A DNA stretch of 64,000 nt. Source: JAJPHI01 sp035541875 (GTDB taxonomy: Bacteria; Desulfobacterota; Binatia; Binatales; Binataceae). The stretch spans positions 57,001 to 121,000 of the forward strand of contig DATKML010000037.1 in assembly GCA_035541875.1 (NCBI GenBank), read 5' to 3'. Both the position numbers and the translations under genes were made by a program. Position 1 is the stretch's first letter. Each line of letters begins with the position of its first letter. The notes beneath the pieces were generated by a model. The model was not told where the DNA came from. It ran no database searches and saw only the letters and a list, made by a program, of their open reading frames with translations. Positions 15,317-25,257 of this stretch are shown here, piece by piece.

Positions 15317-17719
15317 TCAAAGCGGCGCGCCGGCACCGATATCGAACACGGTATGCTGATCGTTGTCGCGGGGATTGGTCGGGAACGCGACGTTCACCGC
15401 CAACGGTCCAAAGGGTGATTTCCAACGAACGCCGAAACCCCAGGCAGCCTGCAATTTATACAGCTTCGGTGTGTCGTGGAGGAAAAAGGAGTTGCCGGCG
15501 TCGATAAAAGTTGCTCCGCGCAGACCGAAAGGCGAGTAGATCGGGAAGGTTGTTTCCCCACTCATGATCAATTCCTGACTGCCGCCTACCTGCTCAACCG
15601 CGAAGGGTGTGCCCTGCTGATCGAACAGGGTTACCTGCGGGCCCAACGAGTAGAGCTGGTACCCACGCACGCTGTTAGGACCGTTGTTGCCACCGGGGAA
15701 ATACCTTTCGTAAAGCGGTAGTTCGCCGCCGAACCCGCCTGTAAGGGTGGTCCCGATAGCGTAGGTGAAGCCGGGCGAGAAGACCCACTCACCCCAGCGC
15801 GGGCTCCGGATATAAGGGAAGAACCAGCGTCCATGTAGCATACCCTTAACGAATGCATCTCCGGCCCCAACCCCTGCGAGATCCAAGTTGAAGGACTGAA
15901 TCGATCCACTGCGCGGATCGAGCGGATTATCGACGGTGTAGCGCCTGATCCCGGGGCTGATCTTCGATTCGAGATGGTAGCCCTTGTAGCGCCAGATATC
16001 GTACGTAGTGAACTCACTCAGCCCGCTGATTCCGACGTTTTCGAAGGTATAGCCAAGAGTGAGGTTGATATCGTTGAGCCTGAACCTGCCGATTCGCCGT
16101 AGTCCCAAATCAGCCAGCGGATAAGCGGCGGTTACCGAGACTCCGGCATTACTCTGATCGAAAGTGAAGAGATAAATCTTGTCGTAGAAGGCCTGCAGCG
16201 TAACCGCCATAGGCATGTCGAGGAACCAGGGCTCGGTATAGGACACATTGTAGTTTTGATACAGGAAGCCAATCTGCGCCGATGCGGCAACGGATTCGCC
16301 ACCGCCGAAGAGATTGCTGTTCCTGATGCTGAAATTACCGAACACCGAGGAGTAGCTGTCGTAACCGCCTCCCATCTGCAGCGATGCGGTGTTCTGTTCC
16401 TGAACCGCGATATTGAGGTCGATCTTTTCCGGAGTCGGGCCCGGATCCGTCGAGATACGCGTGTTAGAGAAGTAGCCAAGCGAGTCGAGCCGTTGCTTCG
16501 ACTGCGCTATACGCGAAGTCGAATACGGCTCCTGTTCCTGAATCACCAACTCGCGCCGGATGACTTTGTCTGAAGTCTTGGTATTGCCCGTGATCTTGAT
16601 GCGATCGACCACGACTTCACGGCCCGGCGTGATGAAGTAGGTAACGTTTAGGGTGCGGGTGGTCGGGTCAGCTTGGGTGCGAGGGTCGACGTTAACGTAC
16701 GCATAGCCACGATCGGAGTAGAAATCCGAAAGTGTCAGCACGTCGTGCTGCATGTCTGAACCGCTGAAAACCTGTTTTGGCTTCAGCGTCAGCATCTGCA
16801 TCAGCTCTTTTTCGGGACCAAGTAAATTGCCGCTAACGCCTACTGTGCCGACGTGATATTGCGGGCCTTCATCAATCGGAAAGGTTACCACCAGGCTGTC
16901 GCCGCGACGTGCTACGGTCGGTTGCGACACCTGAGCGTTGACGTAGCCGTGTTCGTAATAAAAGGAGGTTAGGTGATCGACGTCACCCTGTAGTTTCTTC
17001 TGATCCAGATAACCTGTGCTGAACAGCCAGCTCAGCATGTTGTGCTTGCGCGTCTCTATCGCATTGCGCAGTTGGCGCGCCGAGAAAGCCTTGTTCCCGG
17101 TGAAATCGATCTGCGAGATTTTGACCTGCGGCCCCTCGTGCACGTCGATTACGCCGGTCGCGAGATTGTTCTCGTGCATGATCAACTTGAAGGTCACGAC
17201 AGCGTCGAGATAGCCCTTCTGTTGATAAACCTCGGTGATATTCCGGGTGGTCGTGCGCGCGCGAATCGGGTCATAAATAGCGCCGGCGTGGATCGCCAGT
17301 GCGTTGATGATCTCTTCCGAACTCGGCTTAACGTTTTCCATCCCGTTGAAGCGGAGGTCGGTTAGCAACGGTCGTTCGGTGACGTAGTAGGAGAGCACTC
17401 CGTCTTTGAAGTCGGCGTGGACGTTGCTGAAGAAGCCCATCTTCGCGATGGCCTTAACGTCGTCATCGACGGCGGTCATGTTCAGGGGTTGGCCCGTCTG
17501 CTGGGTGATATGAACGCGAATCGCGTCGCTCTCAACGCGCTGGTTGCCGACGATCTTGATGTCGGTGACGTCTTGCGATGTGCCCGTCGAACCAGCGGGG
17601 GCCGGTGCAACAGGTTGAGCACTCGCGACGACGGGCCCCGGCAAAAGTGCCAGGATGATGCATAAAACGCGAACGCGGAGGGATACTCCGCGAAGCGGGA
17701 TGAAACTAGCCGCCGTCAC
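15317..17719 (-). CDS. bamA: Outer membrane protein assembly factor BamA
   Basis: Central subunit of the machine that inserts beta-barrel proteins in the outer membrane. The 800-residue precursor has a signal peptide (LRVRVLCIILALLPGPVVASA) and then POTRA repeats from about residue 50 (VTDIKIVGNQRVESDAIRVH marks the first). From about 430 there is a C-terminal barrel with the conserved VRGYQLYSLGP (VRGF-type loop motif) and a barrel end GFGVRWKSPFGPLAVNVAFP. The last strand ends with hydrophobic residues rather than a plain aromatic terminus. The start is GTG 17719. It is followed by skp after 125 bases and preceded by lolD after 86. Confidence 0.96.
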   Translation of the reverse strand: MTAASFIPLRGVSLRVRVLCIILALLPGPVVASAQPVAPAPAGSTGTSQDVTDIKIVGNQRVESDAIRVHITQQTGQPLNMTAVDDDVKAIAKMGFFSNVHADFKDGVLSYYVTERPLLTDLRFNGMENVKPSSEEIINALAIHAGAIYDPIRARTTTRNITEVYQQKGYLDAVVTFKLIMHENNLATGVIDVHEGPQVKISQIDFTGNKAFSARQLRNAIETRKHNMLSWLFSTGYLDQKKLQGDVDHLTSFYYEHGYVNAQVSQPTVARRGDSLVVTFPIDEGPQYHVGTVGVSGNLLGPEKELMQMLTLKPKQVFSGSDMQHDVLTLSDFYSDRGYAYVNVDPRTQADPTTRTLNVTYFITPGREVVVDRIKITGNTKTSDKVIRRELVIQEQEPYSTSRIAQSKQRLDSLGYFSNTRISTDPGPTPEKIDLNIAVQEQNTASLQMGGGYDSYSSVFGNFSIRNSNLFGGGESVAASAQIGFLYQNYNVSYTEPWFLDMPMAVTLQAFYDKIYLFTFDQSNAGVSVTAAYPLADLGLRRIGRFRLNDINLTLGYTFENVGISGLSEFTTYDIWRYKGYHLESKISPGIRRYTVDNPLDPRSGSIQSFNLDLAGVGAGDAFVKGMLHGRWFFPYIRSPRWGEWVFSPGFTYAIGTTLTGGFGGELPLYERYFPGGNNGPNSVRGYQLYSLGPQVTLFDQQGTPFAVEQVGGSQELIMSGETTFPIYSPFGLRGATFIDAGNSFFLHDTPKLYKLQAAWGFGVRWKSPFGPLAVNVAFPTNPRDNDQHTVFDIGAGAPL

Positions 17720-17805
17720 AATCTGCCCCGAAAGCGCCGAACACGCTACCCAATCGTTTCTGCGAAGTAAACCTGAACTACTGCGAGGACTATCAACAGG
17801 CCACC

Positions 17806-18534
17806 TTATAATGCGCGGTCATCGAACAAACACCCGTCGCGTAGACGAAGCCGCCGCTTCATACTGCCCGAAAGACGCTCGTTGTGGGTGGCAACGATCA
17901 GTGTGATTCCAAGTGATTGATTCAAGTGATGGAAGAGATCGTGGATTTCGTCGGCGGTGTGAGGATCGAGATTACCCGTTGGCTCATCCGCGAGGACGAG
18001 CCGTGGATGCATCACGACGGCTCGGGCGACCGCCACGCGCTGTTGCTCACCGCCCGAGAGTTCAGCCGGTCGCCGATGAAGTTTATTGCCGAGCCCGACC
18101 GTCGTTAGCATCGCGGTCGCGCGATCGAGAGCCTCTTTCTCCTTCATCCGGGCGATAAGTGCCGGCATCATGACGTTTTCCAGAGCGGTGAAATCGCCGA
18201 GCAGGTAGTGGAACTGGAAAACGAAGCCGAGTTTGTGATTACGGAAATCGGCCATCGTGCGATCGTCCATCGCGAAAAGATCATGGCCTTCGAAGATCAC
18301 CTTGCCGCCTGTTGGCGCTTCGAGACTGCCGAGCACGTGCAATAGGGTGGACTTGCCGACGCCGGATTGGCCGACGATCGCGATTTCATCGCCTGATGCC
18401 ACATCGAAATCGAGTTGTTTGAGAACGACTATCTCGCGGCCCGCGTCCTCGAAGGATTTGTCGAGCGCGACCGTCTGAATCAGCAATCCAGGCGCATTAC
18501 TCAACGATGGTGATGCCGACGCCATCTCACTCAT
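17806..18534 (-). CDS. lolD: Lipoprotein-releasing ABC transporter ATPase LolD
   Basis: ATPase of the LolCDE complex, which extracts outer-membrane lipoproteins from the inner membrane. The 242 residues include Walker A GQSGVGKST, signature LSGGEQQRVAVARAVV, Walker B LVLADEPTGNLD and the H-loop VATHNERL. It belongs to the LolD/MacB/FtsE-type ATPase group; the partner permease encoded just upstream with an eight-base overlap makes the Lol assignment firm. Confidence 0.94.
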   Translation of the reverse strand: MSEMASASPSLSNAPGLLIQTVALDKSFEDAGREIVVLKQLDFDVASGDEIAIVGQSGVGKSTLLHVLGSLEAPTGGKVIFEGHDLFAMDDRTMADFRNHKLGFVFQFHYLLGDFTALENVMMPALIARMKEKEALDRATAMLTTVGLGNKLHRRPAELSGGEQQRVAVARAVVMHPRLVLADEPTGNLDPHTADEIHDLFHHLNQSLGITLIVATHNERLSGSMKRRLRLRDGCLFDDRAL

Positions 18535-19804
18535 AGCGAATCACTTCGACCGGTCGCAGGGCGCGCGCTTGCCATGCCGGATAAACTGCCCCTGCGAGGC
18601 ACAGCACGATTGCTGCGATCGCAACGGAGAAGAAATTCACTGCGTAAAGGCGGACCGGCACTGTATCGACCATGAAGAGACCGGCGGGTAGATGAACGAA
18701 ATGGTAACGATCCATCAGCCACGAGACGAGAAGGCCGAATCCGACTCCAATAATCGTCCCGCCGACACCCAGTGCCGCCCCTTCCCATAAAAAGATAGAA
18801 GCGATATTGCGCGCGCGCGCGCCCATCGCACGCAGAATCGCTATCTCTTTCCGCCGCTCCATCACCACCATCACGAGAGTTGCAATGATATTAAACGCCG
18901 CTACCAGAACGATCAGCAGCAGCACCAAAAAATAAGTGAACTTTTCCAGTTTGAGCGAGGCGAAGAGCGGGGCATTGGCCTGCGTCCAATCGCTTACCGT
19001 GAAGGCCGATCCCGTGGTCTGTGCGATCGAATGGGCAATCTCCGGCGCTTCGAAGAGATCGGTGGTGCGTACTTCCAGTCCGCGATCCAGTTGCGGCGAA
19101 TTCGCCAGCAGTCCTTCACCGTTGGCGAGCGAGACGAAAATCAACGAGGAATCAAACTCGTACATCCCGGAGTGAAAGAATCCAGCTACGGCGAAACGTC
19201 GCAGCCGGGGAGCACCGCCGCCCATGATGCTGGCTGGTGAGATGACGATTACGGGATCACCGATACGCAACCCCAGTTCCTCGGCTAAATCCTGACCGAG
19301 CAGAGCACCCGGTAACTGGACGTCGCGCTTCGTACCGCGATCGGTCACTGTGACAGGGAAGGTCGTATCGAGGTCAACAAGGGAGCCACTGCGCAATGTG
19401 CGCTTCAGTTCGGCGAGCACCGGATTATCGTGCGCCACGACGGCTCGCAGCGTGCCTGCCGATACGTAGGCCGGAAGTCCCTCAGCCGTCGATGAGACCA
19501 GAAGAACCTGGGATTCATCGTAGGGTGCGACGCCCGCGATACCAGGACTTTTGGCAACCGTGCGAGCCAGGTCAGCCAGTTGCGACGCGTTCGCAGTCTG
19601 CGCGATGATATTGATTTGGGGGTTGAACGCGAGGAGCCTGTCGCGCAAATCCTCTTCGAAGCCACTCATAACCGCGAGAACCATCGTCAGCGCGAAAGTA
19701 CCGATGGCGACGCCGACTAGAGAGATGACAGCGATAAGCGAGACGAACCGCTCTCGCCGTCGCGCGCGCAGATAACGCATCGAGACGAGAATCTCAAAGC
19801 GCAT
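18527..19804 (-). CDS. lolE: Lipoprotein-releasing ABC transporter permease LolC/E
   Basis: A 425-residue FtsX/MacB-type permease. One transmembrane helix lies near residues 22-46 (RFVSLIAVISLVGVAIGTFALTMVLAVMSGF split over the boundary). A large periplasmic domain follows, then three C-terminal helices (around 280-305, 325-350, 385-405). The region MRYLRARRRERFVSLIAVIS is typical of LolC/LolE. Only one such gene is present, as in many non-enterobacteria, where a single LolF-like protein can serve as homodimer; the symbol lolE is therefore nominal. It is the first gene of the roughly 14.8-kb minus-strand operon, divergent from gspD. Confidence 0.92.
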   Translation of the reverse strand: MRFEILVSMRYLRARRRERFVSLIAVISLVGVAIGTFALTMVLAVMSGFEEDLRDRLLAFNPQINIIAQTANASQLADLARTVAKSPGIAGVAPYDESQVLLVSSTAEGLPAYVSAGTLRAVVAHDNPVLAELKRTLRSGSLVDLDTTFPVTVTDRGTKRDVQLPGALLGQDLAEELGLRIGDPVIVISPASIMGGGAPRLRRFAVAGFFHSGMYEFDSSLIFVSLANGEGLLANSPQLDRGLEVRTTDLFEAPEIAHSIAQTTGSAFTVSDWTQANAPLFASLKLEKFTYFLVLLLIVLVAAFNIIATLVMVVMERRKEIAILRAMGARARNIASIFLWEGAALGVGGTIIGVGFGLLVSWLMDRYHFVHLPAGLFMVDTVPVRLYAVNFFSVAIAAIVLCLAGAVYPAWQARALRPVEVIRYE

Positions 19805-20023
19805 TAGCTATCTCTGACGGCTGACAAGGATACATTGGCGCGGCCAGCGTCCATTGGCTGAAAGGGAATTGCAGGCCGCTTGCGTGTTGCTGCACAGATG
19901 GTGTTCTCGATTGAATTTTTATAGTTCCTGACACGTCATGCTTTTGCAAACGATAACGAGTTGCCGTGTTTCGGTAGCACAGTTAGACTCGCTGGCGAAC
20001 CAAGGCTTTCGGGGGGCGCGGGT

Positions 20024-22792
20024 ATGTGGCGACTGAAATCTTATGGGCTGACGGGGCTGGCAGCACTGCTCGCCCTAGTGCTCGCTTCAGCGCGCATCCA
20101 TGCGGCTGACGCTGGTGATGCCTCTGATAGCGACACAGATTCGGGCGACACTTCGGACACGCAGGACAGCGGTTCCGGTGATGAGGGCGCGCCCACTGTC
20201 GCGGCTTCCTCCGAGCCTGGCGTGCCCGTTCCAGTTGGAGTTCCCGCCGATGGTGGCAGGCCCAGCTCCAAAGATCTCATTACGCTGAATTACCAGAACG
20301 TCGATATTCCGGTGCTGGCACGCCTGATCAGCGAACTCACCGGCAAGAACTTCGTTATCGATGAAAATGTCCGCGGCAAGGTCAGCATCATCTCGCCGAC
20401 GCGCGTTACTCCGGAACAAGCCTACTCGATCTTCCAATCGGTCCTGCAGCTCAAGGGCTTCACGACCGTTCAGGCGGGGCCCATCATCAAAATTATTCCC
20501 GCTCGTGACGTTCGTCAGTCAGCAGCATTGACTCAGTCGCAGGAGCCGGGACTCGCCGAGGGGGACGAATACGTCACTCGGATGGTGCGGCTGCGCAATA
20601 CAGATGCGACATCGCTGATGAGCGTGGTGCAGCCCATGATCTCACATGACGGGTTGGTGGCTGCGTTCCCGCAGGACAATACCCTGATCATCACCGACTC
20701 AGCGTATAACGTTCAGCGACTTCTGAAGATTATCGGGACGCTGGATATTCGCGGCGTCCAGAGGAATGTCGCCGTTATCCCGCTCAGGCTGGCCTTCGCG
20801 ACCGACATGGCTGGTCAGATTGATAAGATCATGAGCGTTCGCGAGGCGGCTTTGCACGGCGGGGCTGCTCCGCGACCCGGCGTAGGTGTGGTCGCCCCAG
20901 CTGCTCAAGGAGCGGCAACGACTTACAGTGTCGTGCCTGACGAGCGTACCAACTCTCTCATCGTGTTAGCGGGACCGCTGCAAATGAGGGAGATCAAGGA
21001 TCTGGTTCTCAAGCTCGACGTTCACTCGCCGAACGAGATGTATCGCTTGCACGTGATCCATCTGAAATATGCGCCGGCCGCCCAGATCGTCGATACGCTC
21101 AATGGCTTGTTGGGTGGAGGTGGCAATACCGGGACTCTCTCACCGCAGACCGGTCGTAATTCGTTGGGACGCAACTCCGGAATGCAAAGTACCTCCTTCG
21201 GCAGCGGCTTTGGCGGGGGATATGGCGGAGGAGGTTCCGGAAGCCAGTTCGGATCGGCCTTCGGTTCCGGCAGCTTTAGCTCCAGTGGCTATGGCGGCTT
21301 AGGTGGCGGTGGCGGCTTCGGAGCGGGCGGAGGCGGCATTCGCAGCGGAAGTACCGGAACGGGAACCGGAACAGGAGCTACAGGTACAGGATCTGCGAGC
21401 ACCGGTAGCAGTGGTGGGCGTGGCACGCTCTTCGAGAATCCGGTGAGCGTTACGGCCGACCCGGCAACCAACTCCCTGATCATCAGTGCGGCACCGCAGG
21501 ACTATGAGACCTTGCGCCGCGTGATCGAACAATTGGATGTGCCTCGCGTCCAGGTTTTTGTTCAGGCGATTCTCGTGGAAGTAAGTTTGGACCATACCAA
21601 GAACATTGGGGTCAATTACCTGGCGTCGACCAGTCTTGGCGGCAACGTGCTGGGAGTGGGCAACCTGAACTACGGTGCCCTCCAGAACGCTTTGGGTAAT
21701 CCGCTCGGCCTAACTGGGCTCGGAATCGGGCTCGCGTCGGGTAGCAAGTGTAACGTCCCGACGACTGCACTCGGGGGTTCCACTAGTACCGGTACCACCG
21801 GCTCATCTGTGACTACGGTTTCAGTCCCTTGCGATCTTGCCCTGCTGACTGCCCTGCAATCAGATGTTCATACGAACGTTCTCTCCGCCCCTACGTTGCT
21901 GACAGCGGATAACGAAGAGGCAACGATCGTAGTAGGCCAGAACGTTCCTTTCGTTGGTTCGGCCTCGGCTAACTCCGCACTGTCGGGTCAGATTTTCAAC
22001 TCGGTCGATCGCCAGAACGTCGGTATCACCCTCGATATGGTTCCGCAGGTCGCCAGTGGCGATTCGGTGCGGCTCGACGTTTACGAGGAAGTGTCGAATG
22101 TCGTCGCCGGAACGGCGAATCAATCGACCAATCCGTTGGGGCCGACCACGACGATTCGATCGGCCTCGACCAGTGTTTTTGTACAGAACCATCGCACGGC
22201 CGTCATCGGTGGGTTGATCTCTAACGAAACAGATACGACCCGCCAAGGCGTTCCTTTTATCTCGGATATTCCTGTGATCGGTAACCTTTTTACGGAGAAC
22301 GATCGCGAGAACCGAAAGCTGAACCTGATAATTTTTCTGACCCCGCATGTTATCCGTACGCGGGACGACCTTACCGCACTTGCTATCGATCAGCGTCAGG
22401 ATTTCGTGAAGCAGCTTGGCCGTCAGGAGGTCAACTCGATGCCGGCCTCGCAGTTCCAGCAGCTGTATAAGCCAACGTTCAACGCGCCTATATCGCCGCA
22501 ACGGGATCTCCAGCAGATGCAGATGCAACAGATGCCGTACAACAGCAGCCTGCCCGGATCAGTGTCGGTGCCGCCGGTTTCGTCGAGTGGGATGCGCCCG
22601 ACCGCATCGTACCCACCGATGAGTGGCGTTTCTTCGAGCAGCTCCTTGCCGCCTGCACCGAGTTCGCCGGTCTCGTATCCGCCTGCTGCCGCTGCACCAT
22701 CCTATCCACCAGCGACGAGCGCCGGATCCAAGCCAGCGGGCGAGAGCATGCTCAGTGCGCCTCCGAGCAGTGCATCTGGTGGGGCGAATTAA
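20024..22792 (+). CDS. gspD: Type II secretion secretin GspD
   Basis: Outer-membrane channel of the type II secretion system. The 922-residue precursor has a signal peptide (LKSYGLTGLAALLALVLASA, ending AHA-type at RIHAA), an acidic Ser/Asp-rich linker, then N0-N3 ring-building modules (LITLNYQNVDIPVLARLISE, NFVIDENVRGKVSI and repeats of NSLI). A very Gly/Ser-rich insert occupies about residues 362-465. The secretin core follows (VFVQAILVEVSLDHTKNIGVNY, VLSAPTLLTADNEEA, VPFVGS, GVPFISDIPVIGNLF, LIIFLTPHVI). The last about 120 residues are Pro/Ser/Gln-rich. ATG 20024 is preferred over TTG 19961 because it directly precedes the signal peptide. No other gsp gene is in the window. Confidence 0.94.
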   Translation: MWRLKSYGLTGLAALLALVLASARIHAADAGDASDSDTDSGDTSDTQDSGSGDEGAPTVAASSEPGVPVPVGVPADGGRPSSKDLITLNYQNVDIPVLARLISELTGKNFVIDENVRGKVSIISPTRVTPEQAYSIFQSVLQLKGFTTVQAGPIIKIIPARDVRQSAALTQSQEPGLAEGDEYVTRMVRLRNTDATSLMSVVQPMISHDGLVAAFPQDNTLIITDSAYNVQRLLKIIGTLDIRGVQRNVAVIPLRLAFATDMAGQIDKIMSVREAALHGGAAPRPGVGVVAPAAQGAATTYSVVPDERTNSLIVLAGPLQMREIKDLVLKLDVHSPNEMYRLHVIHLKYAPAAQIVDTLNGLLGGGGNTGTLSPQTGRNSLGRNSGMQSTSFGSGFGGGYGGGGSGSQFGSAFGSGSFSSSGYGGLGGGGGFGAGGGGIRSGSTGTGTGTGATGTGSASTGSSGGRGTLFENPVSVTADPATNSLIISAAPQDYETLRRVIEQLDVPRVQVFVQAILVEVSLDHTKNIGVNYLASTSLGGNVLGVGNLNYGALQNALGNPLGLTGLGIGLASGSKCNVPTTALGGSTSTGTTGSSVTTVSVPCDLALLTALQSDVHTNVLSAPTLLTADNEEATIVVGQNVPFVGSASANSALSGQIFNSVDRQNVGITLDMVPQVASGDSVRLDVYEEVSNVVAGTANQSTNPLGPTTTIRSASTSVFVQNHRTAVIGGLISNETDTTRQGVPFISDIPVIGNLFTENDRENRKLNLIIFLTPHVIRTRDDLTALAIDQRQDFVKQLGRQEVNSMPASQFQQLYKPTFNAPISPQRDLQQMQMQQMPYNSSLPGSVSVPPVSSSGMRPTASYPPMSGVSSSSSLPPAPSSPVSYPPAAAAPSYPPATSAGSKPAGESMLSAPPSSASGGAN

Positions 22793-22865
22793 GACGATAG
22801 CGCTGATGTCTTATCGCGCACCGAGCGGTGCCCCGACGGCACTTAAGCTTGCGCTTCTGAGCTAG

Positions 22866-23786
22866 ATGCCGCGCCAGGTCGGCTCTCTACGTGCCTGGAT
22901 TGAGGTCGCAGCGCTTTCTCCGCCGTGGGCACTATTGCGCGGACTCCCTCTCGAGCGGGCGGTTAAAGTCGGCGCGGCGCTGGGATCGGTCGTGATGGCG
23001 GCCGATTTCGCTAACCGGCCAATCGGGATGCGCAATCTCGAAATCGCTTTCCCGGAACTTTCCCGCGAAGCACGCACCAAAATCCTCCGTGACACGTATC
23101 GCAATTTTGGCCGGATGGCCGCCGAGTGGGTCCACTTTCCGCAATTAGATCCAAAAGACGCGGACCGCTACGTCAGCTACGTCGGCAAGGAATACTGGGA
23201 AGAGGGGCTCCGAATCTCCAATGGGCGAGGCATCCTGATTCTGACGGGTCACTTTGGCAATTTTGAGCTGCTCTCGCTGGGTCATTCGCTACATGGAAAT
23301 CGAGTGGCGTTGATACAACGACCCAATCGCAACCCGATTATCGACCGGGCCGTGATGTCGCGGCGGGAGCGCTTCGGAAATCGCGCAATTCCGCGTCGTG
23401 GAGCAGGTCGCCCCCTGCTTAAGCTGCTGAAGGAAGACTGGATGGTGGCGATACCGCTGGACCTCGATAATCGGGGCGGCGTCTTCGTTGATTTTTTCGG
23501 GCTGAAGGCTGCCACCAGCGACGCCCTAGCACGGGTTGCGATGGCGACCGGGACGCCGGTGATTCCCGCGTTCATGGTCCGCAAGGGTACCAGCACACAT
23601 CATCAGATCACCTTCTTGCCGATTATCGAAATGGTGAAGGGCAAAGACCGCGAGGCCGCGGTGATTGAGAACACTCAGCGCTTCAACAATGCGATTGAAG
23701 GGATGATCCGACGCTACCCTGACCATTGGAACTGGATCCATCGACGCTGGAAGACCCGACCTCCCGGTGAAGAGCGGTTTTATTGA
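22866..23786 (+). CDS. lpxL: Lipid A late acyltransferase (LpxL/HtrB family)
   Basis: Adds a secondary acyl chain to Kdo-lipid IVA at the inner membrane. The 306 residues include the HX4E catalytic motif in LTGHFGNFELLSLGH, the segment VALIQRPNRNPIIDRAV, RGAGRPLLKLLKEDWMVAIPLD (family usually has DQ after the ...IPLD/.LPDQ position) and the closing PDHWNWIHRRWKTRPPGE. Which acyl chain and position is not readable from sequence. It starts at ATG 22866, 73 bases after gspD, and could be cotranscribed with it. Confidence 0.92.
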   Translation: MPRQVGSLRAWIEVAALSPPWALLRGLPLERAVKVGAALGSVVMAADFANRPIGMRNLEIAFPELSREARTKILRDTYRNFGRMAAEWVHFPQLDPKDADRYVSYVGKEYWEEGLRISNGRGILILTGHFGNFELLSLGHSLHGNRVALIQRPNRNPIIDRAVMSRRERFGNRAIPRRGAGRPLLKLLKEDWMVAIPLDLDNRGGVFVDFFGLKAATSDALARVAMATGTPVIPAFMVRKGTSTHHQITFLPIIEMVKGKDREAAVIENTQRFNNAIEGMIRRYPDHWNWIHRRWKTRPPGEERFY

Positions 23787-23853
23787 GGGAAGGGGATAGC
23801 AGTCGCGCCCAGTTCGGCGTAGGATGACGGCTCCGTTCGCGCTGAACAATAAA

Positions 23854-23882
23854 TTGTCAGCATTAACTTTAGTAGTTATACT
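23854..23882 (+). promoter_or_regulatory. Sigma-70-type promoter for rpmE
   Basis: TTGTCA at 23854-23859 and TATACT at 23877-23882 are separated by exactly 17 bases, a near-consensus -35/-10 pair in an unusually AT-rich patch. A start near 23889 would give a leader of about 34 bases before the rpmE ATG. It would drive rpmE-prfA-prmC. Confidence 0.7.
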
Positions 23883-23922
23883 TAAGTGAAGGCGTCGGCC
23901 TTTAGCGTCGACATCTGGGAAA

Positions 23923-24123
23923 ATGAAAGCAGGAATCCATCCGAACTATCGCCGCTGCGTGGTGACTTGCGCCTGCGGTAACACCTTTGAGACTCGCTCG
24001 ACTACTCGCGAGATTCAGGTCGAAGTCTGTTCCAACTGCCATCCGCATTACACCGGCCAGCAGCGACTGGTGGATACGGCGGGTCGCGTCGATCGTTTCA
24101 AGCGTAAGTACGGCATTAAGTAA
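23923..24123 (+). CDS. rpmE: 50S ribosomal protein L31
   Basis: A 66-residue ribosomal protein with MKAGIHPNYR at the start, the first Cys pair in CACGNTF and the second in CSNCHPHYTG, then GRVDRFKRKYG. All four Cys of the zinc-binding C+ form of L31 are present, so this is the zinc-containing type, not the zinc-free paralogue made in zinc starvation. It is followed by prfA, an arrangement common in many bacteria. Confidence 0.97.
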   Translation: MKAGIHPNYRRCVVTCACGNTFETRSTTREIQVEVCSNCHPHYTGQQRLVDTAGRVDRFKRKYGIK

Positions 24124-24191
24124 GCTGATCCGATTACTTATCTCCGCAGCACCGGAGGCAGACACTCTGCCTTTCCGGACACTCCGATTCG

Positions 24192-25253
24192 ATGCTCGAT
24201 AAGCTCAAGGGGGTTGAGGATCGCTTTGCCGAGATTGAACGACGGCTAAGCGATCCCGCTGTTCTCGCCAACAACCGCGAGTACGCCCAGCTCGGCAAGG
24301 AGCGCGCGCAACTCGAAGAGGTAGTCGGCGCGGCGCGCGATTATCGCAAGCTGCTCGGCGAGATCGAGGAGATGAAGTCGATCCTGTCGGGCGACGACGC
24401 CGACCTGCGGGAACTTGCGAAGTCGGAACTCCCGGGCCTGCAGAAGCAGGAAGCAGCGATGGAAGAGCGGCTCAAGGATCTGCTGACTCCCCGCGACCCT
24501 AATGATGAAAAGAGCGTTCTCCTGGAAATTCGTGCCGGGACTGGCGGCGAGGAAGCTTCCTTGTTCGCCAGCGAACTCTTCCGGATGTACACACGCTATG
24601 CCGAGCGCCATAACTGGAAAGTCGAGACGCTGAGCCTGAGCGCCACCGGTCTGGGTGGTATCAAAGAAGTAATCGCCTCGATTGTCGGGCGCGGCGCATA
24701 TAGCCGGCTCAAGTTCGAAGGTGGGGTCCATCGGGTGCAGCGCGTCCCCGCGACGGAAGGGTCGGGTCGTATCCATACGTCGGCAGTCACGGTCGCGGTG
24801 TTGCCGGAAGCTGACGAGGTCGAGGTCAATATCAACGAAGAGAAAGACCTTCGTATCGATGTTATGCGGGCCTCGGGTCCGGGCGGCCAGAGTGTGAACA
24901 CCACTGACTCGGCGGTGCGCATCACGCATATTCCGACCGGGATGGTGATCGTCTGTCGCGATGAAAAATCGCAGCATAAGAACAAGGCTCGCGCTCTCAA
25001 GATTCTGCGCGCACGCCTACTCGAAAACGCTCGTGCCGAGCAGGATGCGAAGATTGCCGACGCTCGTCGTTCGATGGTCGGGTCGGGCGATCGTTCGGAG
25101 CGCATCCGCACTTACAACTTTCCCCAATCGCGCGTCACGGACCATCGCGTGAATCTCACGCTTCATCAGCTCGATCAGGTGATGGACGGAAGTCTTGAAC
25201 CGATAATCGACGCACTAGCCACCAAGGAACAAGCCGAAACGCTGCGAGCCTGA
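24192..25253 (+). CDS. prfA: Peptide chain release factor 1
   Basis: Recognises UAA and UAG and releases the finished peptide on the ribosome. The 353-residue protein has EIRAGTGGEEASLFA in domain 1, GGVHRVQRVPATEGSGRIHTS with the stop-codon recognition region, and the universal GGQ in RASGPGGQSVNTTDSAVRI, followed by CRDEKSQHKNK. VPATEGSGRIHTS is the form expected in RF1 (RF2 carries SPF in the anticodon-like loop). The GGQ Gln is the methylation target of PrmC, encoded four bases downstream. Confidence 0.97.
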   Translation: MLDKLKGVEDRFAEIERRLSDPAVLANNREYAQLGKERAQLEEVVGAARDYRKLLGEIEEMKSILSGDDADLRELAKSELPGLQKQEAAMEERLKDLLTPRDPNDEKSVLLEIRAGTGGEEASLFASELFRMYTRYAERHNWKVETLSLSATGLGGIKEVIASIVGRGAYSRLKFEGGVHRVQRVPATEGSGRIHTSAVTVAVLPEADEVEVNINEEKDLRIDVMRASGPGGQSVNTTDSAVRITHIPTGMVIVCRDEKSQHKNKARALKILRARLLENARAEQDAKIADARRSMVGSGDRSERIRTYNFPQSRVTDHRVNLTLHQLDQVMDGSLEPIIDALATKEQAETLRA

Positions 25254-25257
25254 GGCG

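Noticed and set aside
19805..20023. Divergent promoter between lolC/E and gspD
   Set aside because: TATAAA-like and TTGCAA-like words exist on the minus strand, but their spacing (20 bases) is poor and no good plus-strand pair is seen, so no promoter is called although one must be present.
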